In this document: piece after piece, positions 1 through 6,755 of the stretch
How positions within the stretch are numbered: the first letter of the stretch is position 1
Layout: every line of letters starts with the position of its first letter
Assembly (NCBI RefSeq): GCF_035942955.1
Contig: NZ_DASZCQ010000332.1
Span: 1-10,956, forward strand
Reading direction: 5' to 3'
Length of the DNA stretch: 10,956 bases
Origin: DASYTH01 sp035942955
GTDB taxonomy: Bacteria > Actinomycetota > Actinomycetes > Mycobacteriales > Pseudonocardiaceae
Translations under genes and position numbers: made by a program
The notes under the pieces: generated by a model
Seen by the model: only the letters and a program-made list of their open reading frames with translations
Database searches by the model: none
What the model was told of the DNA's origin: nothing

Positions 1-19
1 CCGTGTGAGAGTCACACGG
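1..19 (-). terminator. Hairpin after the coxM stop (probable terminator)
   Basis: CCGTGTGA (1-8) and TCACACGG (12-19) form a perfect 8-bp stem around the loop GAG. It lies 17 bases beyond the coxM stop codon on the minus strand, where an operon terminator is expected. Any U-tract would lie outside the window, so termination is inferred from position and symmetry only. Confidence 0.5.
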
Positions 20-36
20 CGCCCCAAACCAATCCA

Positions 37-891
37 TTACGCGCCGACCGCCGCGGCGACCGCGCGGCCGGTGAGCACCCTGGCCAGGTGCTGCCGGTAC
101 TCCGCGTCGGCGTTGCCGTCCGTGGTCGGGCTGGTGCCGTCGGCCGCGCGCTCGGCGGCCGCCTTGATCACTTCGGCGGTGGCCGGCTGGCCGACCAGCG
201 CCTCCTCGACGCCGCGCGCCCGGACCGGGACCGACGCCATGTTGGTCAACCCGACCCGAGCCTCGGCGATGGCTCCGCCCTCGGTCCGGATCGTGGCCGC
301 GACGCCGACCATCGACCAGGCCTGCGCCACCCGGTTGAACTTCTCGTAGTGCGCGCTCCAGCCGGTGAACTTCGGCACCCGCACCTCGATCAGGATCTCG
401 CCGGGCCGCATGGCGGTGGTGAAGTAGTCCACGAAGAACTCCGCCGCCGGGATCGTGCGCTTACCGTCCATTCCGGACACGACCAGCTGCGCGTCCATGG
501 CCAGCGCGGGGGCCAGCAGGTCGCCGGCCGGATCCGCGTGCGCCAGCGAGCCGCCGAACGTGCCGCGGTGCCGCACCTGCGGGTCGGCCACCGTGTCGGT
601 CGCCAGGGCCAGCAGCAGCGCGTGCTCGCGGATCAGCGGATCCCGCTGCACCTCGTAGTGCGTGGTCATCGAGCCGATCACGAGCAGGTCGCCGTCCTCG
701 CGGACGCCGCGCAGCTCGGGGATCCGGCCGAGGTCGATCAGCTTGGTCGGGTCGGCCAGCCGCATCCGCAGCACCGGCAGCAGGCTCTGCCCGCCAGCCA
801 GCACCTTGGCGTCCTCGCCGGCGTCGGCGAGGGCTCGCACCGCATCGTCCACAGTGGACGGTGCTATGTAGTCGAACGCCGCGGGGATCAT
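37..891 (-). CDS. coxM: FAD-binding medium subunit of a form II CO dehydrogenase-like molybdenum hydroxylase
   Basis: This 284-residue cytoplasmic protein is the flavin subunit that passes electrons from the 2Fe-2S clusters of the small subunit to FAD and on to an acceptor. It matches the CoxM / xanthine dehydrogenase FAD-subunit family in length and motifs: AGGQS at residues 32-36 and TFGGS at 111-115 are the two FAD diphosphate-contacting glycine-rich loops. The C-terminal part (about 175-280) looks like the CO dehydrogenase flavoprotein C-terminal domain. The ATG at 891 is chosen because it opens the conserved MIPAAFDYIAP start, has GGAGG just upstream, and overlaps the coxL stop as ATGA (888-891), which suggests translational coupling. 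The reading frame stays open upstream to 1008, but that extension lies inside coxL and does not look like the family. It is the last gene of the S-L-M operon and ends in TAA. Confidence 0.93.
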   Translation of the reverse strand: MIPAAFDYIAPSTVDDAVRALADAGEDAKVLAGGQSLLPVLRMRLADPTKLIDLGRIPELRGVREDGDLLVIGSMTTHYEVQRDPLIREHALLLALATDTVADPQVRHRGTFGGSLAHADPAGDLLAPALAMDAQLVVSGMDGKRTIPAAEFFVDYFTTAMRPGEILIEVRVPKFTGWSAHYEKFNRVAQAWSMVGVAATIRTEGGAIAEARVGLTNMASVPVRARGVEEALVGQPATAEVIKAAAERAADGTSPTTDGNADAEYRQHLARVLTGRAVAAAVGA

Positions 892-3347
892 TGGGCACCT
901 CCGGAAGAAGCGTCGATCGAGCCGAGACCGCCGCCGGCCTCGACCCCACCCACCTCGCTCGGGGCCGACCGCCCGCGGATCGCCGACCACACCCGCATCG
1001 GCGAGCACGGCATCTCGATATCGTTGACTCCCATAGGCCGCAAGGCATCCACGATGGCGTTGACCACCGCCGGGGTGGACGCGATCGTGCCCGCCTCACC
1101 GACTCCCTTGACACCCAACTGGTTCGAGGTCGCCGGCGTCTCCGTGCGATCGGTGGTGAACGTCGGCAGGTCGGCCGCGGACGGCACCAGGTAGTCGGCG
1201 AGCGTGCCCGTGGTGAGCGTGCCGGACTCGTCGTGCACGGCCTCCTCGAACAGCGCCTGCGCGATGCCCTGGGCGAGGCCTCCGTGCACCTGGCCCTCCA
1301 CGATCAGCGGGTTGACCACCTTGCCGACGTCGTCGACGCACACGTAGGAGCGCAGCGTGACCCGGCCGGTCTCGGTGTCCACTTCGGCCGCACACAGGTG
1401 CGTGCCGTGCGGGAACGAGAAGTTCTCCGGGTCGAAGGTGGCGTCCGAGTCCAGGCTCGGCTCGACACCCTCCGGGAGGTCGTGCGCGGCGAACACGGCC
1501 AGCGCGACGTCCTGAATGGACGTCGACTTCTCGGTGCCCCGCACGGTGAACGTGCCGTTGGCGAACTCCAGGTCGTCCTCAGAGCACTCCATCATGTGCG
1601 CGGCGACCTTGCGCGCCTTGGCGACCACCTTCTCGGCCGCCTTGACCAGTGCGATGCCGCCGATCGCCAGCGACCGGGACCCGTAGGTGTCCAGACCCTT
1701 GTGCGAGGACTGGGTGTCGCCGTGGAGCACCTCGACGTCCTCGAACGCGACGCCGAGCTGGTCGGCCACGATCTGGCTCCACGCCGTCTCGTGCCCCTGG
1801 CCGTGCGGCGACGTCCCGGTGACCACCTCCACCTTTCCGGTCGGCAGCATGCGGATCGTCGCGTGCTCCCAGCCGCCGGCGCCGTAGTCCAGCGCGGCAA
1901 GCACCCGCGACGGCGCGATCCCGCACATCTCGGTATAGGTGGAGATCCCGATGCCCAGCTGCACCGGATCGCCCGACTCCCGGCGCCGCGCCTGCTCGGC
2001 GCGCAGCCCCTCGTAGTCGAACAGCTCCTTGGCCTTGGTCGTGGCCGCCTCGTAGTTGCCCGAGTCGTAGGTCAGTCCGGCGACCGTGGTGAACGGGAAC
2101 TCCTCGTGCTTGATCCAGTTCTTTTCGCGCAGCTCCAACGGATCCATGCCGAGCTCGGCCGCCAGCTCGTCCATGATCCGCTCGATGGCGAACGTCGCCT
2201 CCGGCCGGCCGGCGCCGCGGTAGGCGTCGGTGAGCGTCTTGTTGGTGAAGACGTTCGTGCACGCGAAGCGGTACGCCGGGAACTTGTAGATCGCGTTGAA
2301 CATGAACGCGCCGAGGATCGGCACACCCGGCGTGACCGGCCCTAGGTAGGCGCCCATGTCGGCGAGCAGATCGACCTTGAGCCCGGTCACCGTGCCGTCC
2401 TTGCGCGCGGACAGCGTGATGTCCTGGATCTGGTCGCGGCCGTGGTGCGCGGTGAGCATGCACTCCGAGCGGCTCTCGGTCCACTTCACCGGCCGGTCCA
2501 GCTTGCGCGCCACCAGGATGGCCATGAACTCCTCGGGCGCCAGCTGGATCTTGCCGCCGAACCCGCCACCGACGTCCGGCGCGATCACCCGCAACTTGTG
2601 CTCGGGGAAGCCGAGGGTGAGCGCGGCCATGGTCTTGAGGATGTGCGGCACCTGGGTCGCCGACCAGACCGTCAGCTGCGGCGCCGTCGGGTCGACCACG
2701 ACCGACCGCGGCTCCATGAACGACGGGATCAGCCGCTGCTGGCGGAACCGTCGCTTGAGGACTATCCCGTCCTCGCTCTGCTCCGCTTCGGCGATCGCCT
2801 CGTTGACGTCGCCGCCGGTGCCGGCCTCACCCGAGTCGAACACCCACAAAGCGTTGCGGTTGGTGCCGAGATCCTCGTGCACCAGCGGGGCGCCCTCGGC
2901 GAGCGCGGCCTCCATGTCCAGCACGACCGGCAGCTCTTCGTAGTCGACCTCGATGGCCTCGAGCGCGTCGTGTGCCACGTACGGATCCCTGGCCACCACC
3001 ACGGCGACGCCCTCGCCGGCGAAGTGCACCGTGTCGGCCGCCAGCACCGGGCGCCGCGGATGCTTCATGTCGGGAACGATCGGCCACGCGCAGGGCAGCG
3101 CGATCGAGCCGTCCGGATCGAGGTCGGTCGCGGTGTAAACGGCCTCGACACCAGCCAGCTCCTTGGCCTTCGAGGTGTCGATCTTCGTGATCCGAGCGTG
3201 CGCCAGCGGGCTGCGCAGCACCGCGAGGTGCAGCATGCCCGGCAGCGAGACGTTGTCCGTCCACCTGGTACGGCCGGTGATCAGCCGGGCGTCCTCCTTG
3301 CGCAGTCGCGCCTTGCCGACCTCGGGCTCGAGCGTCGCGGTCATCAC
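888..3347 (-). CDS. coxL: Molybdopterin-binding large (catalytic) subunit, form II CO dehydrogenase-like / xanthine dehydrogenase family
   Basis: The 819-residue catalytic subunit would bind molybdopterin cytosine dinucleotide and hydroxylate an unknown substrate. Visible family marks: N-terminal a/b-hammerhead domain (about 10-125), the Moco contact GGGFGGK at 260-266, HGQGHE at 515-520, and GVGEAG at 748-753 with Glu751 as the predicted catalytic base. The active-site loop is AYRGAGR (375-381). Form I CO dehydrogenases carry AYxCSFR there, whose Cys holds copper; that Cys is absent, so a Cu-S-Mo centre is unlikely and CO oxidation is doubtful. It could be an aldehyde, purine or other aromatic hydroxylase. 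Start: GTG at 3347 overlaps the coxS stop as GTGA, and an ATG follows directly at 3344; GGAGG lies 6 or 9 bases upstream, so either may serve. The tail after about residue 790 is Gly/Ser-rich and looks non-conserved. Confidence 0.93.
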   Translation of the reverse strand: MMTATLEPEVGKARLRKEDARLITGRTRWTDNVSLPGMLHLAVLRSPLAHARITKIDTSKAKELAGVEAVYTATDLDPDGSIALPCAWPIVPDMKHPRRPVLAADTVHFAGEGVAVVVARDPYVAHDALEAIEVDYEELPVVLDMEAALAEGAPLVHEDLGTNRNALWVFDSGEAGTGGDVNEAIAEAEQSEDGIVLKRRFRQQRLIPSFMEPRSVVVDPTAPQLTVWSATQVPHILKTMAALTLGFPEHKLRVIAPDVGGGFGGKIQLAPEEFMAILVARKLDRPVKWTESRSECMLTAHHGRDQIQDITLSARKDGTVTGLKVDLLADMGAYLGPVTPGVPILGAFMFNAIYKFPAYRFACTNVFTNKTLTDAYRGAGRPEATFAIERIMDELAAELGMDPLELREKNWIKHEEFPFTTVAGLTYDSGNYEAATTKAKELFDYEGLRAEQARRRESGDPVQLGIGISTYTEMCGIAPSRVLAALDYGAGGWEHATIRMLPTGKVEVVTGTSPHGQGHETAWSQIVADQLGVAFEDVEVLHGDTQSSHKGLDTYGSRSLAIGGIALVKAAEKVVAKARKVAAHMMECSEDDLEFANGTFTVRGTEKSTSIQDVALAVFAAHDLPEGVEPSLDSDATFDPENFSFPHGTHLCAAEVDTETGRVTLRSYVCVDDVGKVVNPLIVEGQVHGGLAQGIAQALFEEAVHDESGTLTTGTLADYLVPSAADLPTFTTDRTETPATSNQLGVKGVGEAGTIASTPAVVNAIVDALRPMGVNDIEMPCSPMRVWSAIRGRSAPSEVGGVEAGGGLGSIDASSGGAQ

Positions 3348-3880
3348 GCACCGCCTCCAACGACACCGCTGCGCGCCGGCGCGCCCTCGGTCACCTGCTC
3401 GGCCTCCGGGCCCGCGCCCGGCCGCATGCGGTTCGCCGCGTCACGGACGGCCCGCACGATGTTCTGGTAGCCGGTGCAGCGGCAGAGGTTGCCCTCCAGG
3501 CCGGCGCGCACGGCCTCCTCGTCCGGGTCGGGATTGTCGGCCAGCAGGTCGATCGCCTGCATGATCATTCCGGGCGTGCAGAACCCGCACTGGAGCGCGT
3601 GATTGTCATGGAACGCCTGCTGCACCGGGTGGAGCCGGCCCTCGCGGGCCAGGCCCTCGACCGTGGTGACCTCGCAGCCGTCGGCCTGGACGGCCAGCAC
3701 CGAGCAGGACTTCACGCTGTGCCCGTCCAGATGGACGGTACAGGCGCCGCAGTTGCTGGTGTCGCATCCGATTACCGTGCCGACCTTGCCCAGCCGCTCG
3801 CGTAGGTAGTGGACGAGCAGCATCCGGGGCTCGACGTCATCGGTGTACCGGGTGCCGTCAACGGTCACGGTGATTCGCAT
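3344..3880 (-). CDS. coxS: 2Fe-2S small subunit of the molybdenum hydroxylase
   Basis: This 178-residue protein carries two 2Fe-2S clusters that link the Mo site of CoxL to the FAD of CoxM. The N-terminal plant-ferredoxin-type domain has Cys39, Cys44, Cys47 and Cys59 (GCDTSNCGAC...SC). The C-terminal helical domain has Cys98, Cys101, Cys133 and Cys135 (QCGFC and NLCRC). All eight ligands are present, so it looks functional. The ATG at 3880 is chosen because MRITVTVDG is the usual family start and GGAGG sits just upstream (about 3885-3890); the open frame to 4060 has no family resemblance. The tail after about residue 150 is Gly/Ala/Pro-rich and longer than in many homologues. It is first in the S-L-M operon, so the promoter should lie in 3881-4393. 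Confidence 0.95.
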   Translation of the reverse strand: MRITVTVDGTRYTDDVEPRMLLVHYLRERLGKVGTVIGCDTSNCGACTVHLDGHSVKSCSVLAVQADGCEVTTVEGLAREGRLHPVQQAFHDNHALQCGFCTPGMIMQAIDLLADNPDPDEEAVRAGLEGNLCRCTGYQNIVRAVRDAANRMRPGAGPEAEQVTEGAPARSGVVGGGA

Positions 3881-3953
3881 AGGGCCTCCAAGAGAGCATG
3901 AGATGGCCCGAGCCGGCGGGCGAGTGGCGAGTCGGTCCGGGGGCGTTGTGAAA

Positions 3954-3983
3954 GGCGCCGCGGAGTACACCTGCCGCGGCGTC
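3954..3983 (-). promoter_or_regulatory. GC-rich hairpin in the coxS leader
   Basis: CGCCGCGG (3956-3963) and CCGCGGCG (3974-3981) are perfect 8-bp arms around a 10-base loop; one further G-C pair (3954/3983) forms across a mismatch. Read toward coxS, the 3' arm is followed at once by TTTC. It lies about 75 bases before the coxS start, so if transcribed it would be a leader hairpin, possibly an attenuator. Function is inferred from position only. Confidence 0.35.
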
Positions 3984-3994
3984 GCGACCTCGCG

Positions 3995-4014
3995 GTGAGC
4001 GGGCTCACACCCTA
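3995..4014 (-). promoter_or_regulatory. Candidate coxS promoter element with an overlapping operator-like inverted repeat
   Basis: GTGAGC-GG-GCTCAC (3995-4008) is a perfect inverted repeat with 6-bp arms. Directly beside it on the minus strand is TAGGGT (4014-4009), which fits the actinobacterial -10 pattern TANNNT; no good -35 was found. A start about 7 bases downstream would fall inside the repeat, the classic place for a repressor site. TANNNT is a weak pattern, so confidence is low. Confidence 0.3.
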
Positions 4015-4166
4015 CGAGCCTGCCCCCCTGGACCGATCGAGACAAGACCTTGACCGGCACTCACAACTGAAGATTTCCAGACCGTGTTCGCAATCCGGCG
4101 AACTCCCGGACGGTCCAGCGCCGACGGGCCGCCCACCTGGCGGTATGCGCCCGGTGGCAGTCCGCA

Positions 4167-4185
4167 CTACCGGCCGAACCGGTAG
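4167..4185. promoter_or_regulatory. Inverted repeat CTACCGG / CCGGTAG (operator-like)
   Basis: CTACCGG (4167-4173) and CCGGTAG (4179-4185) form perfect 7-bp arms separated by CCGAA. The right half CCGGTAGG recurs in the palindrome at 4231-4242, about 60 bp away centre to centre. Repeated dyads of this kind are typical binding sites of dimeric repressors such as TetR-family proteins. Which gene it controls is unclear. Confidence 0.35.
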
Positions 4186-4230
4186 GCGAAGTGGTACGCA
4201 GCGGCGAACCCGCACCGCCACGCGATGATC

Positions 4231-4242
4231 CCTACCGGTAGG
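4231..4242. promoter_or_regulatory. Perfect 12-bp palindrome CCTACCGGTAGG
   Basis: CCTACCGGTAGG is fully self-complementary and shares the CTACCGG/CCGGTAG half-site with the inverted repeat at 4167-4185. It lies about 150 bases before rarD and about 350 before coxS, outside any gene. A regulator binding site is the simplest reading. Confidence 0.4.
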
Positions 4243-4380
4243 TCTGTTCTGATCAGCATCGGCTCCGCCCGCGAGCAGCGCTGTTGCTCCGGCTGCCGCG
4301 GCCAACTCCATGATCCCGACCGGCGCGGCGCCGGGTCGATCATCGCGGAAACCCGCGGGCGGGCCGGAGCGGATCTTGAA

Positions 4381-4393
4381 TACGATCGGTGGC
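4381..4393 (+). promoter_or_regulatory. Leaderless-type promoter of rarD (-10 TACGAT)
   Basis: TACGAT (4381-4386) fits the actinobacterial -10 pattern TANNNT and is followed by 7 bases and then the GTG at 4394. That spacing puts the transcription start at or next to the start codon, as in leaderless genes. No Shine-Dalgarno sequence precedes this GTG, which agrees with a leaderless message. No clear -35 box is visible. Confidence 0.45.
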
Positions 4394-5344
4394 GTGCCTT
4401 TCCGCGCCGCTCCGGCGTCCCCCGAAGCGGACGTCTCCCGTGGTTTCCGTGACTACCCTGAGTACAAGCTGGGTGTGCTGTTCGGCGTCGCCTCGTACGG
4501 GATGTGGGGGCTGTTCCCGCTCTACTGGCCGCTGCTGAAACCGGCCGGCGCGGTGGAGATCCTGGCCCACCGGATGGTCTGGTCGCTGCTGTTCGTGCTC
4601 GCCGTGCTGTGGGTGGTCGGCCGGCGGCGGGGCGCCGGGTGGGCCGGGCTGCGGTCCGCGCTGACCAGCCGGCGCCGGATGGGGCTGCTGGCCATGGCCG
4701 CGGTGCTGATCACCGTGAACTGGGGCGCCTACATCTGGGGGGTCAACAGCGGCAACGTCGTCGAGACCGCGCTCGGTTATTTCATCGGGCCGCTGGTGTC
4801 CGTTGTGGTCGGTGTGGTGCTGCTGTCCGAGCGGCTGCGCACCGGCCAGTGGGTGGCGGTCGGGCTGGGGTTCGCCGCGGTGGTGGTGCTGACCATCGGT
4901 TACGGCCGCCCGCCGTGGATCGCGCTCCTGCTTGCGTTCCCGTTCGCGATCTACGGGCTGCTCAAGAAGCTCGCGGCCACCGGGGCGGTCGAGTCGCTGG
5001 CGATCGAGACCGGTCTGACCGCGGTGCCCGCGCTGATCTACCTCGGCGTGTTGCAGGGCACCGGGGCCGGGACGTTCACCGGCCACGGCGCCGATCATGC
5101 CCTGCTGCTGGCCGGCGGCGGGGTGGTGACCGCCCTGCCGCTGCTGACCTTCGGCGCCGCCGCCACCCGGATCCCGCTGTCGATGGTCGGCCTGCTGCAG
5201 TACATCGCGCCGGTCATGCAGTTCCTGCTCGGCGTGCTGTTCTACCGCGAGCAGATGCCGGTGGAGCGGTGGATCGGCTTCGCCATGGTGTGGCTGGGCC
5301 TGGTGATCCTCGGCTGGGACGGCGCGCGGCGGGCCCGCGGTTAA
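4394..5344 (+). CDS. rarD: RarD-type EamA permease (drug/metabolite transporter superfamily)
   Basis: This 316-residue protein is an inner-membrane permease with about ten hydrophobic segments in two EamA repeats (roughly residues 27-165 and 175-310). The RarD mark is clear: NWGAYIWGVNSGNVVETALG starting at residue 109, continuing into YFIGPL, plus the N-terminal GLFPLYWPLL and the C-terminal LLQYIAPVMQFLLGVL. RarD was first linked to chloramphenicol resistance; the natural substrate of the family is unsettled. The GTG at 4394 is chosen because a -10 box lies 7 bases upstream and the protein then has normal family length; there is no Shine-Dalgarno site, so the message is probably leaderless. 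The frame is open to 4310 upstream, but that adds residues unlike the family. It is a lone gene, divergent from coxS, with no visible link to the Mo enzyme. Confidence 0.92.
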   Translation: MPFRAAPASPEADVSRGFRDYPEYKLGVLFGVASYGMWGLFPLYWPLLKPAGAVEILAHRMVWSLLFVLAVLWVVGRRRGAGWAGLRSALTSRRRMGLLAMAAVLITVNWGAYIWGVNSGNVVETALGYFIGPLVSVVVGVVLLSERLRTGQWVAVGLGFAAVVVLTIGYGRPPWIALLLAFPFAIYGLLKKLAATGAVESLAIETGLTAVPALIYLGVLQGTGAGTFTGHGADHALLLAGGGVVTALPLLTFGAAATRIPLSMVGLLQYIAPVMQFLLGVLFYREQMPVERWIGFAMVWLGLVILGWDGARRARG

Positions 5345-5353
5345 CTGGGAACG

Positions 5354-5395
5354 AGAGCCCACAAACGGCTCTACGGGGCCGAGTTCGCCTCGGCC
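5354..5395 (+). terminator. Two tandem hairpins after rarD
   Basis: AGAGCC (5354-5359) pairs with GGCTCT (5367-5372) around a 7-base loop. Right after it GGCCGAG (5377-5383) pairs with CTCGGCC (5389-5395) around TTCGC. The pair starts 10 bases beyond the rarD stop. No U-tract follows, which is common in GC-rich actinomycetes. They could also lie in the leader of the M28 gene, whose start is 46 bases further on. Confidence 0.45.
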
Positions 5396-5424
5396 ACGCT
5401 CTTGGTTGTTGTCCTCACCAACCC

Positions 5425-5438
5425 TGCTGGAGGCAGCA
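5425..5438 (+). promoter_or_regulatory. Ribosome binding site of the M28 gene within a small hairpin loop
   Basis: GGAGG (5429-5433) lies 8 bases before the ATG at 5442 and fixes the start. TGCTG (5425-5429) and CAGCA (5434-5438) flank the GAGG, so the site could be shown in the loop of a 5-bp hairpin. Confidence 0.5.
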
Positions 5439-5441
5439 ACC

Positions 5442-6755
5442 ATGAGAGCGACCCTTGCCTCGCTCGGCGCGGCGACCCTGCTGACCGGCGCGCTGCTCAT
5501 CGCGCCCACCGCCACCGCCGCGCCGCCCGCCACCCTCGCGGCGCCGGACATCCCGATCGCCAACGTGCAGGCACACCTGAACCAGCTGCAGACCATCGCC
5601 AACAACAACGGCGGCAACCGCGCGCACGGCCGCCCCGGCTACCGCGCGTCGCTGGACTACATCCAGGGCCGGCTCAACGCCGCCGGCTACACCACGTCCG
5701 TGCAGTCGTTCACGTCCAACGGCGCCACCGGGTTCAACCTGGTCGCCGACTGGCCCGGCGGCGACCCGAACGACATCCTCATGTCCGGCAGCCACCTCGA
5801 CAGCGTCTCGGCCGGCCCCGGCATCAACGACAACGGCTCCGGCTCCTCCGGGTTGCTCGAGGTCGCGCTGGCCGTGTCCCGCACGGGTTTCCAGCCGCGG
5901 AAGCACCTGCGCTTCGGATGGTGGGGCGCCGAGGAGCTCGGCCTGATCGGCTCCACGTTCTACGTCAACAACCTGCCGTCGACCGAGCGCGCGAGGATCA
6001 AGGGCTACCTCAACTTCGACATGATCGGCTCGCCCAACCCCGGCTACTTCGTCTACAGCGCAAGCGGCCAGCCGGCCGGCTCGATCACCCTGCAACGCGC
6101 GCTGGAGGGCCACTTCGCCGGCATCGGCGTGCCCACCGAGCTGACCTCGGTCGGCGGGCGGTCCGACCACGCCGCGTTCGCCCGGTCCGGCATTCCGGTC
6201 GGCGGCCTGTTCACCGGCGCCGAGGGCCTCAAGACCGCCGCCCAGGCGCAGAAGTGGGGCGGCTCGAGCGGGGTCGCCTACGACCGCTGCTACCACCGGT
6301 CATGCGACACCATCAGCAACATCGACGCCACGGCGACCGACCGCATGTCCGACGCCATCGCCACCGCGATCTGGGCGCTGGCCGGCACCCCGCCCGGCCC
6401 GCGCTTCGAGAACCCGAACGACGTGGCGATCCCCGATCTGGCCACGGTGGAGAGCCCGATCACCGTGACCGGCGTCTCCGGCAACGCCCCGGCCACGCTG
6501 GCCGTCGGCGTCGACATCCGGCACACGTACCAGGGTGACCTCGTCGTCGACGTGCTCGCCCCGGACGGCACCGCCTACAACATCCACAACCGCACCGGCG
6601 GCAGCGCCGACAACATCGTCGGCACCTTCACCGTCAACGCCTCCAGCGAGGTCGCCAACGGCACCTGGCGGCTGCGCGTCCGCGACGCGGCCGCTCAGGA
6701 TGTCGGCACGATCAACCTGTGGAGCCTGCAGTTGTTGAGTTTCCGGGCGTCGTGA
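5442..6755 (+). CDS. Secreted M28 aminopeptidase (S. griseus aminopeptidase type) with C-terminal P domain
   Basis: The 437-residue precursor is a secreted two-zinc aminopeptidase. A signal peptide covers about residues 1-27 (ending ATATAA), and the mature enzyme should begin near APDIP at 34, matching the N-terminus of S. griseus aminopeptidase. By comparison with that enzyme from memory, metal ligands are His118, Asp130 (bridging), Glu165, Asp193 and His285, the catalytic base is Glu164, and Cys283-Cys288 is the expected disulfide. All are intact. Residues about 323-432 form a P/Homo B domain (NPNDVAIPDL... to ...WSLQL), known in relatives as a C-terminal part that can be removed. Substrates are probably peptides with free hydrophobic N-termini. 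Start ATG 5442 is backed by GGAGG and the signal peptide; the frame's earlier ATG at 5406 would place residues before the signal. It converges with the gene at 6786-7127. Confidence 0.94.
   Translation: MRATLASLGAATLLTGALLIAPTATAAPPATLAAPDIPIANVQAHLNQLQTIANNNGGNRAHGRPGYRASLDYIQGRLNAAGYTTSVQSFTSNGATGFNLVADWPGGDPNDILMSGSHLDSVSAGPGINDNGSGSSGLLEVALAVSRTGFQPRKHLRFGWWGAEELGLIGSTFYVNNLPSTERARIKGYLNFDMIGSPNPGYFVYSASGQPAGSITLQRALEGHFAGIGVPTELTSVGGRSDHAAFARSGIPVGGLFTGAEGLKTAAQAQKWGGSSGVAYDRCYHRSCDTISNIDATATDRMSDAIATAIWALAGTPPGPRFENPNDVAIPDLATVESPITVTGVSGNAPATLAVGVDIRHTYQGDLVVDVLAPDGTAYNIHNRTGGSADNIVGTFTVNASSEVANGTWRLRVRDAAAQDVGTINLWSLQLLSFRAS

Larger units (their letters stand above)
3881..4393. other. 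Divergent intergenic region between coxS and rarD
   Basis: I see no convincing gene in these 513 bases: the short open frames lack family features and good ribosome binding sites. The region must hold the promoters of both coxS (leftward) and rarD (rightward). It contains a hairpin at 3954-3983, a 14-bp inverted repeat at 3995-4008, and two related CCGGTAGG palindromic sites near 4176 and 4237, listed separately. No regulator gene is adjacent, so any factor acting here is encoded elsewhere. Confidence 0.7.

Noticed and set aside
88..2345. Long plus-strand open frames (88-1194, 861-2345, 2442-3470) opposite coxM and coxL
   Set aside because: They are antisense to well-supported genes, their protein text is Arg/Gly/His/Val-rich and low in complexity, as expected from GC-rich shadow frames, and none shows a family motif.
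37..3880. Calling coxSLM a true aerobic CO dehydrogenase
   Set aside because: The Cu-binding Cys loop of form I is absent (AYRGAGR instead) and the gene order is S-L-M, so only a form II / CoxL-like call is supported.
3919..3932. Tandem GGCGAGT GGCGAGT repeat in the coxS leader
   Set aside because: Only two 7-base units; likely chance in GC-rich sequence.
3881..4393. Riboswitch (for example a molybdenum cofactor element) before coxS
   Set aside because: I saw separate inverted repeats, but no arrangement that I can match to a known riboswitch consensus.
4340..5617. 425-residue minus-strand open frame opposite rarD and the M28 start
   Set aside because: It overlaps rarD fully on the other strand, and its sequence (Gln/His/Pro/Arg-rich) is typical of a shadow frame.
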